Source of the DNA: Anaerolineae bacterium
GTDB taxonomy: Bacteria; Chloroflexota; Anaerolineae; SpSt-600
Reading direction: 5' to 3'
Length of the DNA stretch: 64,000 nucleotides
NCBI GenBank assembly: GCA_025062375.1
Contig: JANXAG010000002.1
Span: 66,101 to 130,100 of the forward strand
Below, piece by piece: positions 8,944 through 16,139 of this stretch. The notes under the pieces are model-generated. The model saw only the letters and a program-made list of their open reading frames with translations, did not search any database and had not been told where the DNA came from. Position numbers and translations under genes: made by a program. The first letter of the stretch is position 1, and each line of letters opens with the position of its first letter.

Positions 8944-8985
8944 TTGACTTGACTTTACCTGCATCTTTGGAGTGCCTGGACAAAC
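8944..8985. repeat. Copy A of a 42-bp dispersed intergenic repeat
   Basis: Matches 48515-48556 at 36 of 42 positions without gaps, including the shared block GAGTGCCTGGACAAAC. Both copies lie in non-coding DNA 58-77 bp upstream of the start of a minus-strand gene. Copy A begins just beyond the glmU -35 box. Apart from this the stretch 8986-9221 holds no supported gene. Confidence 0.6.
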
Positions 8986-9221
8986 AAGCCAGTTTAAAAG
9001 TCCCCTCCAAGGGACTCCGTCCCGGCTCAACCGGGCGAGTATAAGTTATCGCGGCCAGCGTGCTGATCGTCCAGGTCCATCTCTTATTACACCGGGGAGA
9101 ATTCGCTTCGTTTGTGACCGGCCTGAGAGAAGAGTTTAAACAATCGTTTGCTACGGGTGCGTTGGGAGAGGGATGGTAGGAGCGATCTCTGGAGGAGGTG
9201 GTGCGCTCGGGGGCCGGCAGC

Positions 9222-9250
9222 TTGACTCTGGAAAATGAGTGTGCTATAAT
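9222..9250 (+). promoter_or_regulatory. Strong predicted promoter of the aminotransferase leader
   Basis: TTGACT (9222-9227), exactly 17 bp, TATAAT (9245-9250). Transcription should start near 9257, leaving a leader of about 148 nt before the ATG at 9405. That leader contains a short ORF and an intrinsic terminator. Confidence 0.75.
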
Positions 9251-9298
9251 GGTATTTGCCGTAAGCAAAGGAGCTTGATAAAAAAGGTGCAATTTGAG

Positions 9299-9361
9299 AT
9301 GATTTCGGGTATGGGGCTACTTATAGGGCTTATAAATCGTGAGCAAGCGAACCGCCTGTAG
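9299..9361 (+). CDS. Possible 20-residue leader peptide in the aminotransferase leader
   Basis: An ATG at 9299 opens 20 codons ending with TAG at 9359-9361. AAGGTG lies 9 bp before the ATG. The centre of the peptide reads GLLIGLI, so 7 of 20 residues are Leu or Ile, several using CTA and ATA codons. The stop codon straddles the end of the 5' arm of the downstream terminator stem (9351-9360). This geometry fits translation-dependent attenuation, but so short an ORF could occur by chance. No homologue can be checked from here. Confidence 0.35.
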   Translation: MISGMGLLIGLINREQANRL

Positions 9362-9386
9362 CACATTACAGGCGGTTTTTAATTTT
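9350..9386 (+). terminator. Intrinsic terminator / attenuator in the aminotransferase leader
   Basis: ACCGCCTGTA (9351-9360) and TACAGGCGGT (9367-9376) form a perfect 10-bp stem around the loop GCACAT. It extends by one more A-T pair (9350/9377), and the tract after the stem reads TTTTAATTTT. The hairpin ends only about 15 bp before the ribosome site AAGGAGG of the aminotransferase, so it lies between promoter and gene. It probably acts as an attenuator. GCTAC at 9316-9320 could pair with GTAGC at 9358-9362 as a weak competing structure. Confidence 0.75.
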
Positions 9387-9404
9387 CTTAAGGAGGAGCG
9401 AGAG

Positions 9405-10655
9405 ATGGAGGTTGATATTTTAACCGAAATCAGGGCGCCAATATCGGTTTTTGATGGGCGGTACACAACCAATTGGGAAGAAGCTTTCGCTTCTCGAACC
9501 CACAAAATGGCCAGCTCAATAATTAGAGAGCTTCTCAAATTTACTGTCCACCCCGATGTTATATCCTTTGCTGGGGGGCTGCCCGCTCCCGAGCTTTTCC
9601 CTATAAGAGAGGTGAGAGAAGCTTGCGAATACGTTTTAGCCCATTACGGTCCCGCATCTCTCCAATATGGCCCTACCGAAGGGCATCCAGAGCTGCGCCG
9701 CCTTCTGGCAGAAAAAATGCAAAAATATGGGGTCCCTGCTGAAGAGGAGAATATCCTCATAACCACAGGCTCCCAGCAAGCCCTTGACTTGGTGGGCAAA
9801 GTTTTCATAGACCCAGGAGATTACATTTTGACCAGTGAACCCACTTACGTGGGCGCAATCCAGGCTTGGAGCGCTTACGGAGCCCGGTTTCTGACGGCCC
9901 CCATGGACGATGAAGGTATAATCGTGGAGCATATGGAGAAGTTGCTGCAGAAATACAAGGTTAAGTTCATCTACGTTCTCCCCAACTTCCACAACCCTGC
10001 AGGAGTTACCATAAGCGAGGAGCGAAGGTACAAAATCATAGAGCTGGCAGCCCGCCATGGCACTTTTATCGTGGAGGATGACCCTTATGGGGAGCTGCGC
10101 TTTGAAGGAAGAGATCTTGTGCCCTTGATCACTCTCCATAAGGAAAACGTTATCTACCTCTGCACTTTATCCAAAACCCTGGCTCCAGGCCTCAGGATTG
10201 GATGGGTTACAGCCCCCAGTCGGGTCATAAACAAGCTGGTTCTGGCCAAGCAGGGTGCAGACCTCCACACCGCCACTTTCCCACAGTTTGTCGCGGCCGA
10301 TATCCTGGGGCGAGGGCTTCTCAAGGAACACGTCCGCAAAATCCGCAGGGTTTACAAGGAGAGGAGAGATGTAATGATTCAGGCTATGGAGGAATTTTTC
10401 CCCGAAGGCGTTACCTGGACCAGACCCGAAGGTGGGCTCTTCCTGTGGGTCACCATGCCTGAAAAGGTAGACTCTGAGAAATTGCTGGAAAAAGCCAAGG
10501 AGGAAAGGGTGGCCTTCGTCCCGGGCTTCGCTTTCTATCCCAACGGTGGAGGGCGCAACTGCATGCGCCTGAATTTCTCCAACCAGCCTCCGGAGAGAAT
10601 TCGGGAGGGAATAAGGCGTCTGGCTAACGCCATCAAGGCGGAGCTTGAAGAGTAA
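9405..10655 (+). CDS. PLP-dependent aminotransferase, class I/II (LysN/ARO8-like)
   Basis: Cytoplasmic fold-type I aminotransferase of 416 residues. It shows GGLPAPELFP near the N-terminus, the substrate-loop SLQYGPTEGHPELR, NFHNPAGVT, and the Schiff-base lysine within LCTLSKTLAPGLRIGW. This sub-family includes 2-aminoadipate aminotransferase and enzymes with broad activity on branched or aromatic amino acids. ATG 9405 was chosen because AAGGAGGAGCGAG precedes it; the longer reading frame from 9339 would run through the terminator hairpin. A 12-residue lead precedes the conserved region. Expression is probably controlled by the leader described separately. Confidence 0.9.
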   Translation: MEVDILTEIRAPISVFDGRYTTNWEEAFASRTHKMASSIIRELLKFTVHPDVISFAGGLPAPELFPIREVREACEYVLAHYGPASLQYGPTEGHPELRRLLAEKMQKYGVPAEEENILITTGSQQALDLVGKVFIDPGDYILTSEPTYVGAIQAWSAYGARFLTAPMDDEGIIVEHMEKLLQKYKVKFIYVLPNFHNPAGVTISEERRYKIIELAARHGTFIVEDDPYGELRFEGRDLVPLITLHKENVIYLCTLSKTLAPGLRIGWVTAPSRVINKLVLAKQGADLHTATFPQFVAADILGRGLLKEHVRKIRRVYKERRDVMIQAMEEFFPEGVTWTRPEGGLFLWVTMPEKVDSEKLLEKAKEERVAFVPGFAFYPNGGGRNCMRLNFSNQPPERIREGIRRLANAIKAELEE

Positions 10656-10660
10656 GGCTT

Positions 10661-10694
10661 AAAAGGGGGTGGGTCTTCAGGCTCACCCCCTTTT
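10661..10694. terminator. Bidirectional terminator between aminotransferase and Memo-AMMECR1 gene
   Basis: AAAAGGGGGTG (10661-10671) pairs with CACCCCCTTTT (10684-10694) over 11 bp around a 12-nt loop. T-rich tracts are present in both directions. It lies between convergent genes and overlaps the last codon of the minus-strand gene. Confidence 0.8.
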
Positions 10695-12228
10695 ATTCCC
10701 CAAAAACATCAGCAGTGAAAACGTAAAGTTTTACATCCTTTTCTTTCCACGCATCCTCGGGCAAGCCTGCTTTACGGCAGACACCTCTCAAAAATTCTTC
10801 CCTACTCCACCCTTCTTCTATCGGAACCTGGGGTAGAAGAAGTCCCATCTTTTCCTCTTTAACGATTATAATTCCATGCTTGCCCACCTCCACTTTTTCC
10901 GGGTCTTTCAGAACCTGGGGAATGGAGAGCAGGGAAATTTCCAGCTTAACTTCATCCAGTTCTTCCCTGGAAAGGGGTGAAAAGCGTGGATCGTTGAAGG
11001 CGGCCGCCAGGGCTGCCCATTGGGTAGCCACAAAAAGAGGCCTTTGAGGGAGAATTTCCCCCATGCACCCTCTTAGTTCCCCATGCTTTTTCAGGGTGAC
11101 AAAAACACCACTGGGCCTTTGCAGTTCCTCTTCCACTTTGTAAAGGGGCGCAAAGCCATAATCCAGAAAGTAAGCTATGGTTTCTCTTGCTATTTTGAGG
11201 AGCCGTTCTTTCTGCTCAGGCCTGAGGGCCACAGGTTCAATGGATGGAGCCAATGAATCAATAGCTGGCAAATCGGAGGGAGGAGGAGGCTTATCGCCCT
11301 CTTCTTTCCAGAAAGCAACCGCTCCATATCCCACCACCCTTTCTGCATCTCCAAAAGGTGTGTCGCCTGAATTAGCGTAACGGAGGACTGTAGCCCTGTT
11401 CAGGGCAAGCTTTTGGGCCAGGAACAAGGCCGTTAAAATTGCCCCTCGCCCACATGCACAGGTCCCGAGGTTAGGTATACCTTTGTTCATCCATTCCTCG
11501 GTGGTTTTGAGGAAATTTTGGGGATCCATTGAAAGGATTGCTTCCAGAGTAGCGCGATCAACTCTCCTGGCATCCTGATAAGAAGGGTAATGGGATAGGT
11601 CTGAGCTGGCGACGAAAAGCAATTTGCGGCCCTTTGCGACTTTCGCAAGAGCATCGGCCAGCAGGGGAGCATTTTTCTCCACAGGTTCCCCTACCACTAT
11701 CGGAACGATGGGGGTGTCAGGCAAAGCCTTCTGGATAAAAGGCACTTCCACTTCTATGGAGTGCTCTCGTTTGTGGGGTTCTTTATCGAACACTATGCCC
11801 TCGTGTTTCAGAAGGCTTTTAGCTATGTCTCCGGCGATAGGGACTAAGCCGAGAGGGGTTTCAAAGGCATCACCGGCGTAAACGGAAACCTGCTGGAAAC
11901 CGGGCACATAATGGTTCACCCCGATTATGACAACAGCATCGTATCGGAGCCCTTCCACCTGTTTGAAAGCCCAGGCAGCCACTTGGCCGGAAAAGATGTA
12001 GCCGGCGTGGGGGACTATAAGGATCTGGGGAGGTGAGGTCAGGACCTTTTCGGCTCTGGCCAGCATTGCCTCAACCATTCGCGAAAGTTCTTCAGGGTCA
12101 GAAGGGTAAAACTGGCCAGCTACCGCCGGTTTGCGAATTTCTGAAATTACAGGAGTTGCTCGGGCGCAGGCTCCTGCGAGCAGAGCCAAAAGAAGAATAA
12201 AAGCTACTCCCCGGGAAAGTTCACTCAT
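10693..12228 (-). CDS. Memo-AMMECR1 fusion protein with lipoprotein signal (AmmeMemoRadiSam B+A)
   Basis: A 511-residue protein that starts with a lipoprotein signal: MSELSRG, a hydrophobic core, then the lipobox LLAGAC with Cys at residue 21. A Memo domain (AmmeMemoRadiSam protein B) follows at about 32-300, starting KPAVAGQFYPSDPEEL and including the probable metal ligand motif VPHAGYIFSG. A C-terminal AMMECR1 domain (protein A) contains SGVFVTLKKHGELRGCMG. ATG 12228 was chosen because AAAGGAGG lies 4-5 bp before it; the frame stays open 240 bp further upstream without family features. The two proteins normally work with a radical-SAM enzyme, which is not present here. An exported location for them would be odd. 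Confidence 0.85.
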   Translation of the reverse strand: MSELSRGVAFILLLALLAGACARATPVISEIRKPAVAGQFYPSDPEELSRMVEAMLARAEKVLTSPPQILIVPHAGYIFSGQVAAWAFKQVEGLRYDAVVIIGVNHYVPGFQQVSVYAGDAFETPLGLVPIAGDIAKSLLKHEGIVFDKEPHKREHSIEVEVPFIQKALPDTPIVPIVVGEPVEKNAPLLADALAKVAKGRKLLFVASSDLSHYPSYQDARRVDRATLEAILSMDPQNFLKTTEEWMNKGIPNLGTCACGRGAILTALFLAQKLALNRATVLRYANSGDTPFGDAERVVGYGAVAFWKEEGDKPPPPSDLPAIDSLAPSIEPVALRPEQKERLLKIARETIAYFLDYGFAPLYKVEEELQRPSGVFVTLKKHGELRGCMGEILPQRPLFVATQWAALAAAFNDPRFSPLSREELDEVKLEISLLSIPQVLKDPEKVEVGKHGIIIVKEEKMGLLLPQVPIEEGWSREEFLRGVCRKAGLPEDAWKEKDVKLYVFTADVFGE

Positions 12229-12330
12229 ATTTCCTCCTTTGGAAGAATTATACCACCAACCTCTTCTGGCAGGGAAGATTACCCTGTTCAACCCGGGCGG
12301 ACGAGGAAAACCCGCTTCCCCCAAGCGAGC

Positions 12331-12358
12331 TTGACGGATTTGAGCATTAAAGTATAAT
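12331..12358 (+). promoter_or_regulatory. Predicted promoter of the csx15-like gene
   Basis: TTGACG (12331-12336), 16 bp, TATAAT (12353-12358), about 70 bp before the ATG at 12427. Found by eye. Confidence 0.6.
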
Positions 12359-12426
12359 CCAGATGCCCAAATTCCAGCGATAGAGGAAATTTCACAGTAA
12401 CCCAACACAAAGAAGGGGGTGCTCTC

Positions 12427-12825
12427 ATGATTCTTATCAATTTTTCCCATCCTTTGACCCAGGAGCATATTGCGCAGATAGAAAGCTTTATCAGACAGAG
12501 GGTGGAAAAGGTGGTGGAAATTCCTACCCAGATTGACCCTCAGCAGCCCCTTGTGCCACAGGTACGTGCGCTGGCAGACGCAGCGGGATTCTCACCAGTA
12601 GAGTGGCAAACTCTGCCGATCTTAATTAACCCCCCGTCGCTTAACTTCATTGCCGTCGTTCTCCTGGCGGAACTTCATGGCCGTATGGGATATTTCCCCC
12701 CGATAATACGAATGAGGCCGGTGGTGGATGAGCACGGAAACAGGGTTGTCCCCCCTCGCTTTGAAGTTGCTGAAGTTATAGACCTTCAGACAATCCGTGA
12801 AGAAGCACGCAAAAGAAGACAATAG
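12427..12825 (+). CDS. Csx15-like CRISPR-associated protein (orphan)
   Basis: A 132-residue soluble protein starting MILINFSHPLTQEH. The centre has conserved-looking segments (PQVRALADAAGFSPVEWQT; NPPSLNFIAVVLLAELHGRMG) and the C-terminus is charged (REEARKRRQ). From memory this matches the small family named Csx15. Csx15 is found with type III CRISPR systems and proposed in comparative work to act in cyclic-oligoadenylate signalling, possibly as a ring nuclease. GGGGGTG lies 5 bp before the ATG and a promoter precedes it, so it is a single-gene unit. There is no CRISPR array, cas gene or CARF effector in the window, so it is either unlinked from its locus or has another role. The name should be confirmed. 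Confidence 0.6.
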   Translation: MILINFSHPLTQEHIAQIESFIRQRVEKVVEIPTQIDPQQPLVPQVRALADAAGFSPVEWQTLPILINPPSLNFIAVVLLAELHGRMGYFPPIIRMRPVVDEHGNRVVPPRFEVAEVIDLQTIREEARKRRQ

Positions 12826-12900
12826 CTGGTCAATGAGGCAAGGCCGGGCCAGGAACATCCCTCAAAAGCGGCGCCAGGTTTACTGAATTTACCACTTAGC

Positions 12901-12929
12901 TTGCAAGCTTTGCTGCCGCAAGGTATAAT
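12901..12929 (+). promoter_or_regulatory. Predicted promoter of the acyl-CoA synthetase operon
   Basis: TTGCAA (12901-12906), 17 bp, TATAAT (12924-12929), with the ATG 31 bp further on at 12960 behind AGAAGGAG. Found by eye. Confidence 0.65.
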
Positions 12930-12959
12930 CCAAACACAAATAGCAGAAGGAGCGTCAAA

Positions 12960-15059
12960 ATGCTTGAGGCTTTTATCGCTCCTAAGTCTGTGGCGGTTAT
13001 AGGGGCCTCCAGGGATCCCGCAAAACTCGGTTATGGGGTGCTTTCAAACATCATAAAATCCGGTTTCCAGGGCAAAATATACCCCATAAACCCCAACGCC
13101 ACTGAAATCCTGGGCTTAAGGTGTTACCCATCTATTCTTTCGGTGCCGGATGAGGTGGATCTGGCGGTTATTGTAATTCCTGCTCCCCTCGTGCTTCAGG
13201 CCGCAGAAGATTGCGGGAAAAAGGGGGTTAAAGGTCTAATTGTTATCTCTGCTGGATTTAAAGAGGTGGGAAAGGAGGGTTTAGAAAGGGAAAAAGCCCT
13301 TGTAGAAATAGCCAGACGCTATGGGTTACGAATCCTCGGGCCCAACGTCCTGGGCTTTATAGATACCGTAATCCCTCTCAATGCTTCCTTTGCTGCCTCC
13401 ATGGCCCTGCCTGGTTCCATCGCTTTTATGTCCCAATCAGGGGCACTGTGCACTTCGGTCCTGGATATGTCCATTACGGAAGGGATAGGCTTTTCCAGAT
13501 TTGTAAGTCTTGGGAACAAAGCTGACCTCAATGAGGTAGATTTTCTGGAACTATGGGAAGAAGACCCCAATACAAGGGTTATAGCTGCCTATCTTGAGGG
13601 AGTGGTCAACGGCCCTCGCTTTCTGGAGATAGCCCAGAGGGTCACTCGCTCCAAGCCCGTAATAGCCATAAAGGCAGGGACTACAGGTGCAGGTGCCAGA
13701 GCTGTGTCCTCTCACACTGGAACCTTAGCGGGCTCGGAAAAAGCCTACGAAGCCGCCTTTAAGCAATCGGGGATAATAAGGGCAAGGTCGGTGCAGGATC
13801 TTTTTGACCTGGCAGTAGGCTTTGCGCGCCAGCCGCTGCTGGAAAAAAACTCCATCGCCATCATAACTAATGCCGGTGGGCCAGGGATAATGGCTGTTGA
13901 TGCCTGTGAACGAGCGGGACTTAGTATCGCCACCCTCTCTCCCGAAACCATAGCCTTCCTGAGGGGGCGCCTCCCTCCAGCTGCAAGTGTCTTGAACCCG
14001 GTGGATGTCCTGGGGGATGCACTGGCAGACCGCTATGCGGTAGCCTTAGAGGCAGTCCTTAAAGACCCCAATGTGGGCGGGGTTTTGGTTATCCTTTCCC
14101 CTCAGGTTATGACTCAGGTTGAAGAAACGGCCAGGGCTGTAGGGGAAATCGCTTCTCGTTATTCCAAACCTGTTTTAGCTTCTTTCATGGGGCGCGCTAC
14201 TATTGAAAGGGGCGTTCGCATCCTCAGAGAATATAGCATCCCCAATTACGAAGTCCCGGAAAGAGCTGTGGCTGTTTTCAAAGCCATGTGGGAATACAAA
14301 GAGTGGATAGAGAAACCCATCCCGGAAATTCCAACCTTTGAATTTGATGTGGAAGTTATAAGAAAGACAATAGCTCAAGCCTGGGATGAAGGTCGCCTGT
14401 TTCTGGGGGATGCTGAAGCCAGAGCTATTATGGAGGCTTGTGGGATAAAGGGGCCTCGTACTGCTCTCGCCCGCACTCCCGAAGAAGCTGTTGCCATCGC
14501 CGAAGAAATAGGCTATCCCGTAGTAATGAAGATAGCTTCCCCTGACATCATCCACAAGACTGACATAGGAGGAGTTAAGCTGAATATCCAGAGTCCTTCC
14601 GAAGTCCGGGACACTTTTGAACTTCTGGTTTACAGGGCTACCCGTTACATGCCCGATGCCACCATCTGGGGTTGCCAGGTTCAGCAAATGGTCAGGGGGG
14701 GTAAAGAGGTGATAGTAGGGATGAGCAGGGATCCGCAATTTGGCCCCCTTGTTATGTTCGGCCTGGGAGGAATTTATGTGGAAGTCCTCAAGGATGTGTC
14801 CTTCAGGATCGCCCCTATATCCAGAGAAGAAGCAGAGGAGATGGTAAACGAGGTGAAGTCAATCCAGCTTCTCAAGGGGGTAAGAGGAGAGCCACCCAGG
14901 GATATAAGGGCCGTGGTAGATGTAATCCTAAGGGTTGCGAAGCTGGTTGTGGATTTTCCCGAAATCGTGGAGATGGATATAAACCCGCTTATGGTCCTGG
15001 AAGAGGGGAAAGGGGCTATGGCCGTGGATATGAGAATAACTTTAAGCCCTAGAAATTAA
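12960..15059 (+). CDS. Acetyl/acyl-CoA synthetase (ADP-forming), fused alpha and beta subunits
   Basis: Converts acyl-CoA, ADP and phosphate to the free acid, CoA and ATP, conserving energy during fermentation. The alpha part starts with a CoA-binding Rossmann motif (VAVIGASRDPAKLGYG). The phospho-histidine is expected at about residue 252 in SSHTGTLAGSEKAYE. The beta part (from about residue 470) is an ATP-grasp domain with GYPVVMKIASPDIIHKTD and GGIYVEVLKDVSFRI. At 699 residues it is the usual size for the fused form. It is followed 12 bp later by a BioD/DRTGG protein. Substrate range (acetate or larger acids) is not visible. Confidence 0.92.
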   Translation: MLEAFIAPKSVAVIGASRDPAKLGYGVLSNIIKSGFQGKIYPINPNATEILGLRCYPSILSVPDEVDLAVIVIPAPLVLQAAEDCGKKGVKGLIVISAGFKEVGKEGLEREKALVEIARRYGLRILGPNVLGFIDTVIPLNASFAASMALPGSIAFMSQSGALCTSVLDMSITEGIGFSRFVSLGNKADLNEVDFLELWEEDPNTRVIAAYLEGVVNGPRFLEIAQRVTRSKPVIAIKAGTTGAGARAVSSHTGTLAGSEKAYEAAFKQSGIIRARSVQDLFDLAVGFARQPLLEKNSIAIITNAGGPGIMAVDACERAGLSIATLSPETIAFLRGRLPPAASVLNPVDVLGDALADRYAVALEAVLKDPNVGGVLVILSPQVMTQVEETARAVGEIASRYSKPVLASFMGRATIERGVRILREYSIPNYEVPERAVAVFKAMWEYKEWIEKPIPEIPTFEFDVEVIRKTIAQAWDEGRLFLGDAEARAIMEACGIKGPRTALARTPEEAVAIAEEIGYPVVMKIASPDIIHKTDIGGVKLNIQSPSEVRDTFELLVYRATRYMPDATIWGCQVQQMVRGGKEVIVGMSRDPQFGPLVMFGLGGIYVEVLKDVSFRIAPISREEAEEMVNEVKSIQLLKGVRGEPPRDIRAVVDVILRVAKLVVDFPEIVEMDINPLMVLEEGKGAMAVDMRITLSPRN

Positions 15060-15071
15060 AGGAGGAAGAAC

Positions 15072-16139
15072 ATGGCTGTGCTTTACATCTCTTCCGTTGA
15101 GAAATTTTCGGGCAAAAGCTCTTTTTGTTTCGGGATAGGCAAAAGGCTCAGGCAGGAGGGTCTGTCCGTAGCTTACATGAAGCCTGTAAGCACCGCAGCT
15201 CGCCAGGAAAATGGAGAGGTAGTAGACGAAGATGCTCTTTTCTTCAAACGCTATTTTCAGCTCTCTCAGCCTCTTTCGGAAATAGTCCCCATTGCTCTTA
15301 CCCCCAATGTAGTGGAGGCTATATTAACGGGGAAAATTCGGGAGGATTTTGAAGAAAAGCTCAAGAGAGCGTGCTCCGATTGCGCCAGAGGTAGGGATTT
15401 AATATTGCTGGAGGGGGCTGGGACTCTCCGGGAAGGCTATATCGCTGGCTTGTCGGCCCCAAGGGTAACCCAACTCCTTAATGCCCCGGCTCTGATGATA
15501 ATAAAGTATACCTCAGACCTGGGAGTGGTAGATGATATTCTGGCAGCTCAATCCCGCCTGGAGGATAGGCTCCTGGGGATCGTGATAAATATGGTGCCAA
15601 GACCCAGGATGCAGTATGTTGAAGAGGTTATTCGCCCATATATTGAAGCCAAAGGGGTAAAAGTGTTCGGAATTCTACCTCACGAAAGAATCCTGGCTTC
15701 TATAACAGTGAAAGAGCTGGTAGAGGTTCTGGACGGGGAAATCCTCTGTTGCCCTGATAAAACCGATGAACTTATAGAGTATGTGATGGTAGGAGCTATG
15801 AGCGTAGATTTAGCCCTTTCTTACTTCCGCCGTCGGCCCAATAAGGTAGTTATAACAGGAGGCGACAGGCCCGATATCCAGCTTGCGGCTCTGGAAACTT
15901 CCACCAAGTGCGTGGTGCTTACCGGGAATATCCGCCCAAGCCCAATTATCTTGGGCAGGGCCGAAGAAGTGGGAATACCCATGATTGTGGTCCGCCACGA
16001 TACTTTTACCAGCGTGGAGCTGGTAGAGAATTACTTTGGCCGCAGCCGCTTCTATCAGGAGAGAAAGGTGGCCCGCTTTGAGGAACTCTTGAACGAACGA
16101 TTCAACTTTTCCCTTCTGCGCTCTTCCCTCGGCTTATGA
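15072..16139 (+). CDS. Phosphotransacetylase-family regulatory protein (BioD-like P-loop + DRTGG domain)
   Basis: The 355-residue protein resembles the N-terminal, non-catalytic part of long phosphotransacetylases. A BioD-like P-loop domain (SVEKFSGKSSFCFGIGKRL; LLEGAGTLREGY) is followed by a DRTGG domain of about 110 residues ending near GDRPDIQLAALETS. The catalytic PTA_PTB domain is absent. It sits 12 bp behind the ADP-forming acyl-CoA synthetase, so it may sense nucleotide or acyl-CoA state and regulate that enzyme (inference). GGAGGAAG precedes the ATG. The stop overlaps the next gene's ATG (ATGA). Confidence 0.8.
   Translation: MAVLYISSVEKFSGKSSFCFGIGKRLRQEGLSVAYMKPVSTAARQENGEVVDEDALFFKRYFQLSQPLSEIVPIALTPNVVEAILTGKIREDFEEKLKRACSDCARGRDLILLEGAGTLREGYIAGLSAPRVTQLLNAPALMIIKYTSDLGVVDDILAAQSRLEDRLLGIVINMVPRPRMQYVEEVIRPYIEAKGVKVFGILPHERILASITVKELVEVLDGEILCCPDKTDELIEYVMVGAMSVDLALSYFRRRPNKVVITGGDRPDIQLAALETSTKCVVLTGNIRPSPIILGRAEEVGIPMIVVRHDTFTSVELVENYFGRSRFYQERKVARFEELLNERFNFSLLRSSLGL

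Noticed and set aside
8912-9292. 126-residue minus-strand ORF upstream of glmU
   Set aside because: It covers the glmU promoter, the dispersed repeat and the aminotransferase promoter, and has low-complexity composition with no family motif.
9257-9405. T-box riboswitch in the aminotransferase leader
   Set aside because: No T-box sequence or specifier-loop structure is visible; only the terminator and a short ORF are supported.
14175-14738. 187-residue minus-strand ORF inside the acyl-CoA synthetase gene
   Set aside because: Opposite a conserved ATP-grasp region; shadow.
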